Notes: generated by a model from the letters alone, not told the origin. 64,000 bases of DNA from Flexivirga oryzae (GCF_014190805.1 NZ_JACHVQ010000003.1:372001-436000), one strand, 5' to 3'; numbered from the stretch's first letter, positions 9,380 through 18,910 are shown. Numbers and translations: made by a program.

Positions 9380-11185
9380 TCAGTTACGCCAGGTGTCGTT
9401 CACCGACGCGGCCGTGCCGGACGGCGTGACCGTCCGGTTGCTGCCGGACTCCCAGGTCACCGAACCGTCCGCGTTCTTGCGGATGTACTTGTACTCGACG
9501 GCGGTCCCGCTGGTCAGTGACACGGTGGACTTCCACACCGGGTAGGTGGCCGCGGACAGGGCGACCGCCTTCGAGGTGTCCCACGAGCCGAGCGCCGGAG
9601 TGTTCCCGACGACGTAGATGTTCTGCCCCCAGATCGTCGTTGCGTTGACGGCGAACGTCTCGGCGGTGGTGCCGTCGTCCGAGCCGCCGCCGGAGTCACC
9701 GCCGGTCGTGGTCTTGGCGACATCGATGGCCAGGGCGCTCTGCGCGGGCACCGTCGCGGTGAACGTTCCGTCCGCGCCCACGGTCACGGCGTGCGACGAG
9801 TCGCAGGTGTCGGAGGCGGGGTCCGTGGACACGACGTCGCAGTAGGTGCCTGCCGGCAGCGAGGTCTGGAACGTGTGGGTGAGGGCACCGTCCTCGTGGT
9901 TGATCACCACGAATCCCTTGTCCCCTCGGCCGAAGGCGATCTGGTTGTTGCCGTCGTCCCACCAGTTGTTCACGGCGCTGTCGCCAACGGCGTTGTGGAA
10001 GCCGACCATGCCGGCGATCGGTTGCTCGGAATGCACACAGAGCCAACCATTTTCGCCGCACACCGCGTCCTCGACGTGACCTGTCGAGTCGACCGCTGGT
10101 CCGGCGTCGGTGTTGGTGAACGAGTACCCCGACTGGATGCTCGGCGACCCGTCGGGGAACGCGAGCATGAACGTGTTGGCGAGCGTGTATGCCGCACCGT
10201 CCTTGTAGCTGAGCGTTGTGCCGTTGCGCTCGGTGTCGTGGTTGGACACGAAGACACTGGCGTGCTCACTGGGCAGGATCCCCCACGAGGTGCCGAACGA
10301 CTCCAGGTTCTTGATCTGCCCGGACCCGAACTGGCTCTTCAGCTGGGAGGCGTAGGCGAAGTCGTGGACGTCACCCGTCGCGTAGTAGTCGGACGCCGGG
10401 ACGGTGCTGTCGGAGATGACCTCCTGCGCCCAGTAGACGTTCGGGTCGGTCAGTTTCGCCTTGATGGCCTGCAGGTCGGCGTTGTTCACATGCTTGGCGG
10501 CATCGATCCGGAAACCGCTGACGCCCAGCGAGAGCAGGTCGTTCATGTACCCGGCGATCTTGCCGCGCACGTAGTCGCTGCCGGTGTCGAGGTCCGCGAG
10601 CCCGACGAGCTCGCAGTTCTGCACCTCGCTCTTGTTGCTCCAATCGGTGATGTCGTGGCGGCAGGAGTGGAAGTCGTTGTCGCTGTAGAGGCCCGGGTAG
10701 TTGTACTTCGAGAAGCTCTCACCCGCGATCGAGGTGGCACCCGCGCTGCCCGTGCCGGTCATGTGGTTGACGATGGTGTCGACGATGACCTTCACGCCGG
10801 CGTCGTTGCAGGTCTGCACCATGGCGGCGAACTCCTGCCGGGTGCCCTCCTTGCCGTTCAGGTTGTAGCTGACCGGCTGGTATGACGTCCACCACTGGTC
10901 CTGCAGTCGCGGCTCGTCGGTCGGCGGCGACACCTGGACGTAGCCGTAGCCGTCCGGCCCGAGACTGTCGGTGCATTCCCGGGCCACCGATTTCCACGGC
11001 CACTGGAACAGCACGGCGGTGACGTTCTTCTGTCCGGGCGCGGTGGCCTGGGCGCTCGGTGCGCTCGCGGTGGTCGCGATGCAGGCGAACGATCCGGCGA
11101 GCAGGGTCGTGGTGAGCGCGGCGCCGACCCGCCGCCCGGCGCGACGCGATCGGTGATGCCTTGATCTGCGGTTGTTCAGAAGCAT
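9380..11185 (-). CDS. Secreted alpha-amylase (GH13) with starch-binding CBM20
   Basis: A 601-residue protein with a Tat-like/Sec signal (basic RRSRHHRSRR, hydrophobic core, AQA cleavage region near residue 45). The GH13 motifs are in order: DTIVNH, GFRIDAAKH with the nucleophile Asp, QEV with the acid/base Glu, and FVSNHDTER. After a Gly/Ser/Asp linker (about residues 490-505) a CBM20 starch-binding domain ends the protein (TIWGQNIYVVGN... WES). It cleaves internal alpha-1,4 bonds of starch outside the cell. AAGGAAG precedes the ATG, and repeated TGCAAG sites upstream suggest control by a maltose-type regulator. Confidence 0.95.
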   Translation of the reverse strand: MLLNNRRSRHHRSRRAGRRVGAALTTTLLAGSFACIATTASAPSAQATAPGQKNVTAVLFQWPWKSVARECTDSLGPDGYGYVQVSPPTDEPRLQDQWWTSYQPVSYNLNGKEGTRQEFAAMVQTCNDAGVKVIVDTIVNHMTGTGSAGATSIAGESFSKYNYPGLYSDNDFHSCRHDITDWSNKSEVQNCELVGLADLDTGSDYVRGKIAGYMNDLLSLGVSGFRIDAAKHVNNADLQAIKAKLTDPNVYWAQEVISDSTVPASDYYATGDVHDFAYASQLKSQFGSGQIKNLESFGTSWGILPSEHASVFVSNHDTERNGTTLSYKDGAAYTLANTFMLAFPDGSPSIQSGYSFTNTDAGPAVDSTGHVEDAVCGENGWLCVHSEQPIAGMVGFHNAVGDSAVNNWWDDGNNQIAFGRGDKGFVVINHEDGALTHTFQTSLPAGTYCDVVSTDPASDTCDSSHAVTVGADGTFTATVPAQSALAIDVAKTTTGGDSGGGSDDGTTAETFAVNATTIWGQNIYVVGNTPALGSWDTSKAVALSAATYPVWKSTVSLTSGTAVEYKYIRKNADGSVTWESGSNRTVTPSGTAASVNDTWRN

Positions 11186-11594
11186 CGAGCTTCCTTCCGT
11201 CGTGCGCGCCGGCCGCCGTGGATCGGTCGGCCGGCGCGCGGGTGCATGGACACGGCCGCGGTGGTTCGCGTCAGGTCATGAGCGAACACGTCACCGGTGG
11301 AACTTGCAGCGGCTGTGCAAAACGTGCAACACGCGGCGGCTACCATAACGAGGTTCTGCCCGGCCGTCCAGGGGTGCGGCGTGTCGCCTCGCGCAGCTGA
11401 GACTCCCTACAACACAACGGTTTTACCCGGTGCTTACCGTTCGATGACCAACCGACTCACGTCCGGTGGAAGGCCGCCCTTGCAGCGCCCGAGTGCCCTG
11501 CAAGAAGTCTGCAAGATTTGCGCCCGGATGGGGCGGAGCCGTCGAGCCGGGACCGTCCGGGCTGCAAGCCCCGCTTGCACTCCGGACCGTCGCG
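11186..11594. promoter_or_regulatory. Amylase control region with TGCAAG repeats
   Basis: This 409-base gene-free stretch separates the amylase start from the stop of the flavin oxidase. It holds TTGCA (11304-11308) facing TGCAA (11316-11320), then a second TGCAA at 11325-11329; farther up are CTTGCAG at 11479-11485 and two direct CTGCAAG copies at 11498-11504 and 11509-11515, 11 bases apart. Such TGCAAG/CTTGCA repeats are known upstream of Streptomyces amylases, where LacI-type MalR/Reg1 binds. No malR-like gene is in the window. Confidence 0.6.
11555..11587 (-). terminator. Hairpin terminator after the flavin oxidase
   Basis: GTCCGG (11555-11560) and TGCAAGC (11563-11569) pair with GCTTGCA and CCGGAC (ending 11587), leaving a three-base loop and one 2x2 mismatch. 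It begins 8 bases after the oxidase stop on the minus strand. No U-tract follows, which is common in actinobacteria. Confidence 0.6.
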
Positions 11595-12950
11595 TCAGTG
11601 GCCGGTGAGGAAGGACAACACCTTGCCCAACCTTGCCGGGCGGTGCGTCAGCCGCTCCTCGTGGTCGGCCCAGTTCGCCACCTGCAGCCCGGCGTTGATG
11701 CCGAGCCAGCGCAACGGCTCGGGCTCCCAGTGCCGGGAGCGGTGCTGCACCCAGGGAAGCTCCGCGATGGCGGTGTGCCGGCCGGTGACCAGTTCGGCGA
11801 CGGTGCGGCCGCCCAGGTTGCTCAGGGCGACGCCGTCGCCGACATACCCTCCCGACCAGCCGAGCCCGGTCGCCGGGTCGAAGCCGACGCCGGGTTGCCA
11901 GTCGCGGGGGATGCCGAGCGCGCCGCCCCAGGCATGCGTGAACTGCACGTCGTTCAGCACCGGAAACATCTGGCGCAGTGCGGATCTCAGGATCTCGAAG
12001 ACTCTCGGGTCCTCGTCGAAGCCCGGCCGGATCCCCGACCGGAAGTGGTATGGCGCCCCGCGCCCGCCGAAGACCAGCCGACCGTCGACGCTGCGCTGAC
12101 CGTAGACGATCACGTGCCGGTGCTCGCTGAACGTCTCCGCGCCCGCCAGCCCGATCCGGCTCCACTGGTCCGCACCGAGCGGCTCGGTCGCCACGATCAG
12201 CGAGTAGACCGGCGCCACCTGACGGGTCGACCCGGGCAGGTGTGACGTCCAGGCCTCGGTCGCGCGGATGATGTTGCGCGCACGGATGGTCGGCCCGGCG
12301 GCCGTGCGCGCGACCCGCGGCTCGATGGAGGTGACCCGCGTGCTCTCGGCGATGCGGCCGCCCAGTCGTTCCACCGCGCTCGCGACGCCGTTCACCAGCC
12401 GGCGCGGCTGCACCCGGCCGCAGTGCGGGTTGTAGGTGGCGCCCAGGGTGCCGGTGGCGGCAAGGCGTTCCCGCGCGGCGTCCCGCTCCAGGAACTCGAC
12501 GCCCAGCCCCCAGTGCTCGGCGTGGGCCACCTCGGCCCGGGCGCGGGACAGCTGCGCCCGGCTGCGCGCGACCACGACCGTGCCGCCCCGGTGGAAGCCG
12601 CAGTCGATGCCTTCGGCGGCCACGACCCGGCCGACCTCGGTCACGCTCTCGCGCAGTGCGGCGTACTGATCGCGGGCCGCGGCATCCCCGTGCGCGGCCG
12701 CCAGTCGCTCGGGCGGGGTCGGGTAGAGCGCGGACACCCAGCCGCCGTTGCGGCCGCTCGCGCCGAAGCCGACGTGCTCGGCGTCGACGACCAGCACCGA
12801 CAGCGTCGGGTCGGTCCGCAGCAGGTAGTAGGCCGACCAGAGCCCGGTGAAGCCCGCTCCGACGATGCACACGTCGACCGTCGTGTCGTCGGTGAGCGCG
12901 GGTCGGTGCACCGGCGGGATGCCGTCCCACCAGAGGGGTCGTGCCGTCAT
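11595..12950 (-). CDS. FAD-dependent oxidoreductase, DadA/PuuB-like
   Basis: A 451-residue DAO-family flavoprotein. Residues about 25-55 form the FAD Rossmann motif (VCIVGAGFTGLWSAYYL), followed by the family GASGRNGGW motif; the C-terminus has GYVGDGVALSNLGGRTVAEL. Such proteins oxidise amines or gamma-glutamyl-polyamines to aldehydes with oxygen. It is divergent from a polyamine-type ABC transporter, and a second similar flavoprotein ends that operon, so a polyamine or related amine substrate is inferred. The terminator hairpin lies directly after its stop. Confidence 0.88.
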   Translation of the reverse strand: MTARPLWWDGIPPVHRPALTDDTTVDVCIVGAGFTGLWSAYYLLRTDPTLSVLVVDAEHVGFGASGRNGGWVSALYPTPPERLAAAHGDAAARDQYAALRESVTEVGRVVAAEGIDCGFHRGGTVVVARSRAQLSRARAEVAHAEHWGLGVEFLERDAARERLAATGTLGATYNPHCGRVQPRRLVNGVASAVERLGGRIAESTRVTSIEPRVARTAAGPTIRARNIIRATEAWTSHLPGSTRQVAPVYSLIVATEPLGADQWSRIGLAGAETFSEHRHVIVYGQRSVDGRLVFGGRGAPYHFRSGIRPGFDEDPRVFEILRSALRQMFPVLNDVQFTHAWGGALGIPRDWQPGVGFDPATGLGWSGGYVGDGVALSNLGGRTVAELVTGRHTAIAELPWVQHRSRHWEPEPLRWLGINAGLQVANWADHEERLTHRPARLGKVLSFLTGH

Positions 12951-13139
12951 ACCCCTGATCGTGACGTATGACGCCGACGGTTGACAAGAGCATCTGCCAC
13001 GAATTCCGTCGTCGAAATCCGATCTATGGACGATTTCAGTGATTTTTTCGGCAAGTCTTCACGAGAACCGTTGCGTGGGGCTATGGTGTCTGCTCATCAG
13101 AAGGACTGTGCCTTCACCCATGAACGATGGGAGCTGACG
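12951..13139. promoter_or_regulatory. Divergent promoter region, flavin oxidase / ABC transporter
   Basis: These 189 bases must hold promoters for both directions. TTGACA at 12981-12986 is a possible -35 element, and GAAATC (13014-13019) with GATTTC (13032-13037) forms a short inverted repeat. No convincing -10 element was matched, so the assignment is tentative. Confidence 0.35.
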
Positions 13140-14318
13140 ATGACCAGTCAGGCCGATGAGCAGCAACGAGACACTGCCTCGGAGGTGAGCGCCGCGGCCA
13201 TCGACCTGCGCGGCATCGAGAAGACGTTCTTCTCCAAGAGCGAGACGTTCCAGGCGGTCAAACACCTCGACCTGACCATCGGGGAGGCCGAGTTCTTCAG
13301 CCTTCTCGGGCCCTCCGGTTGCGGCAAGACCACCACCTTGCGGATGATCGCCGGTTTCGAGGAACCCACGGCGGGCGAGATCCTGCTGCACGGCAAGAAC
13401 ATGGTGGGCGTCCCGCCGTACAAACGCGACGTCAACACCGTCTTCCAGAGCTACGCGCTGTTTCCGCACATGACGGTCGAGCAGAACGTCGCCTTCGGCC
13501 TGGAGCGCAAGCGGATCGACAAGGCCGAGGTGCGCACCCGGGTGGGCGAGATGCTGGAGATCGTCGGCCTCGGCGAGCGCGGCAACCGCCGGCCGCAGCA
13601 ACTGTCCGGTGGTCAGCAGCAGCGCGTCGCGCTTGCCCGGGCCCTGGTCAACCGGCCCAGCGCCCTGCTGCTCGACGAACCGCTCGCCGCCCTGGACCTC
13701 AAGCTCCGCCAGGCGATGCAGGTGGAGCTGAAACGCATCCAGCGCGACGTCGGCATCACCTTCGTCTTCGTCACCCACGACCAGGGTGAGGCTTTGACGA
13801 TGAGCGACCGGATCGTGGTGATGAACAACGGGTTGATCGAGCAGGTCGGCAACCCGCAGGAGCTCTACGAACGGCCCAAGACCCGTTTCGTCGCAGGCTT
13901 CCTCGGCACCTCGAACATCATGGAGGGCACGGTCACGGGGTATGACGACGGCGTCGCGCTCATCGACGCCGGCGCCGACGGCCGGGTGCTCGTGCCGACC
14001 GACACCGCATCGGTCGGCGAGCGCATCACGGTCAGTGTGCGGCCGGAGAAGATCGTGCTCTCGCACGACGAGCCGACCGCCGGCGACCGCCAGTGCAGGG
14101 TGCAGGGCACCGTCGCGGAGATGGTCTACCTGGGCACCTCCAACACCTACGAGGTGCGGCTCAACGGCGGGGAGAACCTGACGGTCCTGGAGCAGAACGG
14201 CTCGACCGCGGAGGCCACCGCGCGCCGCGGTGACAGTGTCTGGCTCAGCTGGCGGCCGCAGCATTCGCTGCACCTGGTCGGCGCGGCCGGGGAGGGTGGC
14301 GCCGATGACGCCGGTTGA
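13140..14318 (+). CDS. Polyamine-type ABC transporter ATP-binding protein (PotA-like)
   Basis: A 392-residue ATPase: Walker A GPSGCGKTT, Q-loop (VFQSYALFPHMTV), signature LSGGQQQR, Walker B ALLLDEPLAALD, and switch His in VTHDQ. Residues about 290-385 form a TOBE-type regulatory domain, as in PotA/CysA. ATG at 13140 follows GGGAG by six bases; the frame is open upstream but without a ribosome site. It should power import of putrescine/spermidine or related cations. Its stop overlaps the start of the binding-protein gene by 14 bases. Confidence 0.92.
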   Translation: MTSQADEQQRDTASEVSAAAIDLRGIEKTFFSKSETFQAVKHLDLTIGEAEFFSLLGPSGCGKTTTLRMIAGFEEPTAGEILLHGKNMVGVPPYKRDVNTVFQSYALFPHMTVEQNVAFGLERKRIDKAEVRTRVGEMLEIVGLGERGNRRPQQLSGGQQQRVALARALVNRPSALLLDEPLAALDLKLRQAMQVELKRIQRDVGITFVFVTHDQGEALTMSDRIVVMNNGLIEQVGNPQELYERPKTRFVAGFLGTSNIMEGTVTGYDDGVALIDAGADGRVLVPTDTASVGERITVSVRPEKIVLSHDEPTAGDRQCRVQGTVAEMVYLGTSNTYEVRLNGGENLTVLEQNGSTAEATARRGDSVWLSWRPQHSLHLVGAAGEGGADDAG

Positions 14319-15567
14319 CCCCACCCCGAGCGGTATGGCGCAGCTGCGTGGTCTCACCCAGCGTCGCTTCAGCCGCCGCGACCTGCTGCAGGCCGCGGGG
14401 CTGCTCGCCGGGGCCGGGCTGATCGCGGGCTGCTCGGTGCCGGGTGCGCGCGCGAGCGTCATACCCGAGGGCTACTGGGACGACAAGAAGCCGAGCAAGT
14501 ACCTCGACTGGGCGAACTGGCCGCTCTACCTGGACGTGGGGAAGGAGAACGGCCGGACGGTCCACCCGTCGCTGGTGGAGTTCACCAAGAAGACCGGCAT
14601 CAAGGTCAAGTACGAAGAGGTCATCCAGGACATGGACTCCTTCGTCGGCACGATCCGGCCGGTGCTCGCCTCGCACCAGGCCACCGGCTACGACCTGATG
14701 GTGCTGACCAACGGCATCTACCTCACGCAGATGAAGGAGCTGAATTACCTCGTCCCGCTTGATCATTCGCGGATGCCGAACTTCTTCAAGTATGCCGACT
14801 CGACGTCCAAGAACCCGACGTACGACCCGGGGAACAAGTACACCGTGCCGTGGCAGTCGGGCATCACGGGCATGGCGTACAACCCGAAGTACGTCAAGCG
14901 GCCGATCACCAGCTTCGACGACCTCTTCGACCCGGCGTTCAAGGGCAAGGTCGGCATGTTCGCCGACAACCAGGACCTGCCCAACTTCGCGCTGGTCGGC
15001 ATCGGCGTCGACCCGGCCAAGTCGACCGAGGCCGACTGGCGGCGCGCCGCGGAACGCCTGAAGCAGCAACGCGATCAGGGCCTCGTGCGGGCGTACTACC
15101 AGCAGGACTACATCTCACCGTTGTCCAAGGGCGACCTCTGGGTCACCATGGCGTGGTCCGGTGACATCTTCCAGGCCAACGCCTCCACGCCCGGCCTGGA
15201 CCTGAAATTCGTTGTCCCCAAACAGGGTGCGGTCGTCTGGACCGACAACCTGTGCATCCCGCGCTACTCGAACAACCCGGTCTCGGCGATGGAGTTGATC
15301 AACTTCATGTACCAGCCGGAGATCGCCGCGATGGTCGCCGAGTACGTCAACTACTTCACCCCGGTGCCGGATGCGAAGAAGTACATCCTCGCCGACGCCA
15401 AGGCGGCCACGAAGAAGGCCGACCGGGAGGAGCTGCTCGAGATCGCCGAGAGCCCGCTCGTGTTCCCCACGAAGGCAATGGAATCCAAGCTCTACCGCTA
15501 CGCCACGTTGAAGCCGGAGGAGGTGCCGGTATGGAACCAGATCTTCGAGCCGGTCTACGAGTCGTGA
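14305..15567 (+). CDS. Polyamine-type ABC transporter binding lipoprotein (PotD-like)
   Basis: A 420-residue exported solute-binding protein. It has a Tat-like RRFSRRDLLQ sequence and a hydrophobic segment ending in a lipobox (LIAGC, Cys near residue 40), so it should be anchored outside the membrane. The rest follows the SBP_bac_8/PotD type (LDWANWPLYLD, VPWQSGITGMAYN, VTMAWSGDIFQ). GGAGG lies about 9 bases before the ATG. It binds the substrate and hands it to the two permeases encoded next; polyamine is likely from family and context, not proven. Confidence 0.92.
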   Translation: MTPVDPTPSGMAQLRGLTQRRFSRRDLLQAAGLLAGAGLIAGCSVPGARASVIPEGYWDDKKPSKYLDWANWPLYLDVGKENGRTVHPSLVEFTKKTGIKVKYEEVIQDMDSFVGTIRPVLASHQATGYDLMVLTNGIYLTQMKELNYLVPLDHSRMPNFFKYADSTSKNPTYDPGNKYTVPWQSGITGMAYNPKYVKRPITSFDDLFDPAFKGKVGMFADNQDLPNFALVGIGVDPAKSTEADWRRAAERLKQQRDQGLVRAYYQQDYISPLSKGDLWVTMAWSGDIFQANASTPGLDLKFVVPKQGAVVWTDNLCIPRYSNNPVSAMELINFMYQPEIAAMVAEYVNYFTPVPDAKKYILADAKAATKKADREELLEIAESPLVFPTKAMESKLYRYATLKPEEVPVWNQIFEPVYES

Positions 15568-15604
15568 TGAACCCGGGTCGGTGCGCACAGCCGGGAGCGG
15601 TCCG

Positions 15605-16510
15605 ATGAGTGGCGCGGCGGTCGACGACGACGTCAAGGTCGGGGCGCTCCGGCAACGCTTCGGGCGGTTGACCGGATACTGGCTGGCCCTGCCGGGCGGG
15701 CTGTGGCTGGCGATCTTCTTCGTCATACCGATGATCTACCTGCTGTCACTGTCGCTGATGACCGGGAACTTCATCGACGGCTTCACCCAGAAGTTCCACG
15801 TCTCGACCTACTGGCACACGATCAGCCTCTACCACGACCAGTTCATCCGGTCGATCATCTACGCCGTGATCGTCACTCTGCTGACGATCCTTTTGGCCTA
15901 CCCGATGGCCTACTGGATCGCGATGCGCGGCGGCCGGAACAAGTCGACCTACCTGCTGATCATCCTGCTGCCGTTCTTCGTGTCGTTCGTGATCCGCACC
16001 CTGCAGTGGCAGTTCATCCTCGCCGACAACGGGTTCGTCCTCGGCACCCTGAAGGACCTGCACCTGGTCGGCAGCGACTTCCACCTGCTGGCGACGCCGA
16101 TCGCGGTCGTCTGCGGATTGACCTACAACTACTTGCCGTTCATGGTCTTGCCGCTCTACGTGTCCATCGAGCGGCTGGACCCGCGACTGATGGAGGCCGC
16201 CAACGACCTCTACGCCAGCAAGCTGCAGGCGCTGCTGCGGGTGGTCCTGCCGCTGACCGTTCCCGGCATCTTCGCCGGGGTGCTGATGACCTTCGTGCCG
16301 GTGGCCTCCGACTTCGTCAACGCCCAGCTGCTGGGCGGTGCGAAGACCACGATGATCGGCAACGTCATCTACACGCTCTACCTCACCAACAACGACTACG
16401 CCGCCGCGTCGGCGCTGTCGTTCACCCTGATGGGCGCGTTGCTGATCGGCATCTTCGCCTATGCGCGAGCGCTCGGCACCAAGGACGTGATGGAGGCGGC
16501 GGCGCTATGA
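15605..16510 (+). CDS. Polyamine-type ABC transporter permease (PotB-like)
   Basis: A 301-residue membrane protein with six predicted spans. The cytoplasmic EAA loop is EAANDLYASKLQALLRVVLP, which docks to the ATPase. ATG at 15605 is chosen for the GGGAG just before it; GTG at 15581 in the same frame is possible. It overlaps the second permease gene by ATGA, so the two are coupled. Confidence 0.9.
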   Translation: MSGAAVDDDVKVGALRQRFGRLTGYWLALPGGLWLAIFFVIPMIYLLSLSLMTGNFIDGFTQKFHVSTYWHTISLYHDQFIRSIIYAVIVTLLTILLAYPMAYWIAMRGGRNKSTYLLIILLPFFVSFVIRTLQWQFILADNGFVLGTLKDLHLVGSDFHLLATPIAVVCGLTYNYLPFMVLPLYVSIERLDPRLMEAANDLYASKLQALLRVVLPLTVPGIFAGVLMTFVPVASDFVNAQLLGGAKTTMIGNVIYTLYLTNNDYAAASALSFTLMGALLIGIFAYARALGTKDVMEAAAL

Positions 16511-17343
16511 CGACCACCGACACGACACCCGTCACGCGGCCGAGCGTGCAACGCAAGCCGAAGCGCAAGTGGACCTACTACATCCTGCCGGTCTACACCT
16601 GGGCCGTCCTGTTCTACCTGTGCCTGCCGATCTTCGTGATGATCCTGTTCGGCTTCAACGACACCAAGGGCCGGTACAACATCACCTTCCAGGGGTTCAC
16701 CCTGAAGTGGTACAAGGAGCTCTTCGCGATCGACGGGCTGACCAACGCGCTGGTCAACTCGCTCACCATCGCGGTCATCGTCACGGTCGTGTCTGTCGTG
16801 ATCGGCGGCGCCCTGGGTCTGGCGCTCGGGCGGTACCGGTTCCGCGGCAAGGGCGCGGTGTCGCTGGTCGTCTTCGCCCAGATCGCCACCCCCGAGCTGG
16901 TGCTGGGCACCTCGCTGTTGTCGCTGTTCCTGACGCTGAACGTGCCGCGCGGCTACTTCACGATCCTGTTGGCGCACATCATGTTCTGCATCCCGTTCGT
17001 GGCTGTGACGGTGCAGGCCCGCGTTGCGGGGCTGGATGGTTCGCTCAAGGAGGCGGCGCTCGACCTGGGCGCGACGCCTGCGGTCGCATTCCGCAAGGTG
17101 ACGCTGCCGATGATCATGCCGGGCATCCTGGCGGGCGCGCTGTTGTCGTTCGCCCTGTCGATCGACGACTTCGTCACCACCAGCTTCAACGCGGGTCAGA
17201 CGGTGACGTTCCCGCTGTGGGTGTATGGCGCGTCGCGCCTCGGCATCCCGGCGCAGGTCAACGTGATGGGGACGCTCATCTTCCTCTTCGGCCTCGTGCT
17301 GGCGGCATACAGCATCCTGGCCGGGCGCCGGAAGAAGGACTGA
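16507..17343 (+). CDS. Polyamine-type ABC transporter permease (PotC-like)
   Basis: A 278-residue membrane protein with six predicted spans and the EAA loop KEAALDLGATPAVAFRKVTLP. It is the second channel subunit, expected to pair with the PotB-like permease. A basic N-terminus (QRKPKRKWTYY) precedes the first span. The start overlaps the previous stop by four bases. A flavin oxidase gene follows closely and may belong to the same transcript. Confidence 0.92.
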   Translation: MTTTDTTPVTRPSVQRKPKRKWTYYILPVYTWAVLFYLCLPIFVMILFGFNDTKGRYNITFQGFTLKWYKELFAIDGLTNALVNSLTIAVIVTVVSVVIGGALGLALGRYRFRGKGAVSLVVFAQIATPELVLGTSLLSLFLTLNVPRGYFTILLAHIMFCIPFVAVTVQARVAGLDGSLKEAALDLGATPAVAFRKVTLPMIMPGILAGALLSFALSIDDFVTTSFNAGQTVTFPLWVYGASRLGIPAQVNVMGTLIFLFGLVLAAYSILAGRRKKD

Positions 17344-17377
17344 CCGCGCCCGATGACCACGATCGACGCCCGGATCG

Positions 17378-18727
17378 GTGCCGCACGCCGTAGCCCGTTC
17401 TGGCTGGAGCCCCGCGCGACCGGACGCCCGGCCACCGCTCGACGGTGATGCCTCCTGCGAACTCGCAGTGGTCGGAGGCGGGTTCAGCGGGCTCTGGGCC
17501 GCGCTGCTGGCCAAGGAGGCGAACCCCGACAGGGACGTGGTGCTGCTCGAGGGCGGCCGGCTGGCGTGGGCCGCGACCGGCCGCAACGGCGGCTTCTGCG
17601 CGGCCAGCCTCACCCACGGCTACGACAACGGCGTCAGCCGGTTCGGGGAGGAGGCGCAGACCGAGCTGGACCGGCTCGGCGCAGTCAACCTCGACCAGAT
17701 CGAGGAGACCGTGCACCGTTACGGCATCGACTGCGCCTTCGAGCGCACCGGAGAGGTGGACGTCGCGACGCAGCCGCACCAATTGGTCGACCCCGCAACG
17801 CTTTCCGACGAGGTCTACCTGGACCGGGACGCGGTGCGCGCCGAGCTGGACTCGCCCACCTTCCTCGGCGGGGTGTGGGACAAGCACGGCGTCGCGATGC
17901 TCGACCCGGCCCGGCTCGCCTGGGGTCTGGCGGATGCCGCGGAACGGCTCGGCGTGCGGATCGTGGAGCAGACGCCGGTGCGTGAGCTGCACAAGGCCGA
18001 CGGTGGCATCGAGCTGGTGACCGAGCGCGGCACCGTGCGGGCGGAGCGAGTTGCGTTGGCGACCAACATCTTTCCCCCGCTGCTGCAGCGGCTGCGGCTC
18101 TTCTGTGTCCCGGTCTACGACTACGTGCTGGTGACCGAGCCGCTGTCCGGCGAGCAGCTCGCCGCCATCGGCTGGCAGCACCGGCAGGGCTTCGGGGACA
18201 GCGGCAACCAGTTCCACTACTACCGGCTCACCGCGGACAACCGCATCCTGTGGGGCGGGTACGACGCGATCTACCACTTCGGTCGGCGGCTGAAGGCGGA
18301 GTATGACGACCGCCCCGCGACCTACCGGAAGCTCGCCGAGCACTTCGACACGACGTTCCCGCAGCTGGCGGGCATCGGTTTCAGCCATCGCTGGGGCGGC
18401 GCGATCGACACCTGCACCAGGTTCTGCGCGTTCTTCGGTGCGGCATACGACCACCGGGTGGCGTACGCGCTGGGCTACACCGGCCTCGGCGTCGGCGCCA
18501 CCCGCTTCGGGGCGCAGGTGATGCTCGACCTGCTCGACGGTGTCGAGACCGAACGCACCCGCACCCCGCTGGTCCGGACCAAACCGTTGCCGTTCCCGCC
18601 GGAACCGTTGGCGTTCCTCGGGATCGAGGCAACGCGCCGGTCCCTGGCGCACGCTGACGCGCACCAGGGACGCCGCAATCTGTGGTTGCGGGCTCTCGAC
18701 CGGGTCGGGCTCGGCTTCGACTCCTGA
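17378..18727 (+). CDS. FAD-dependent oxidoreductase, DadA/PuuB-like, possible 5' frameshift
   Basis: A flavoprotein of about 449 residues from GTG at 17378, with the FAD motif VVGGGFSGLWAALLA, ATGRNGGF, and the C-terminal GYTGLGVGATRFG. It should oxidise an amine imported by the transporter encoded just before. The N-terminus looks odd: an ATG at 17353 in another frame gives MTTIDARIGAARRSPFWLE, which resembles the usual family start, and the two frames would join near 17412-17420. Either one base was lost there, or a sequencing error exists, or the GTG start is used. The enzyme core is intact. Confidence 0.8.
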   Translation: MPHAVARSGWSPARPDARPPLDGDASCELAVVGGGFSGLWAALLAKEANPDRDVVLLEGGRLAWAATGRNGGFCAASLTHGYDNGVSRFGEEAQTELDRLGAVNLDQIEETVHRYGIDCAFERTGEVDVATQPHQLVDPATLSDEVYLDRDAVRAELDSPTFLGGVWDKHGVAMLDPARLAWGLADAAERLGVRIVEQTPVRELHKADGGIELVTERGTVRAERVALATNIFPPLLQRLRLFCVPVYDYVLVTEPLSGEQLAAIGWQHRQGFGDSGNQFHYYRLTADNRILWGGYDAIYHFGRRLKAEYDDRPATYRKLAEHFDTTFPQLAGIGFSHRWGGAIDTCTRFCAFFGAAYDHRVAYALGYTGLGVGATRFGAQVMLDLLDGVETERTRTPLVRTKPLPFPPEPLAFLGIEATRRSLAHADAHQGRRNLWLRALDRVGLGFDS

Positions 18728-18856
18728 GTCACGCCGGAGCCAGCGGCTCCTGAAACTCGGTCGTCCGAGGAGGTTCGGTGGCAACTCCGGCCGAAACCGA
18801 GAGTGACAAGCTCGCGCGCGTCGTGACCTCGCCGCAAGCGATCGGGTGCCACATTC

Positions 18857-18910
18857 GTTCGCGTAAACAGCCCATCAGAACGGGCATGACCGCGATACTC
18901 GTTTACGAAC
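18857..18910. promoter_or_regulatory. Inverted repeat upstream of GH3 gene
   Basis: GTTCGCGTAAAC (18857-18868) and GTTTACGAAC (18901-18910) are inverted, differing by a two-base insertion. They bracket the likely promoter of the GH3 gene that starts at 18948, so they may be an operator pair. Confidence 0.4.
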
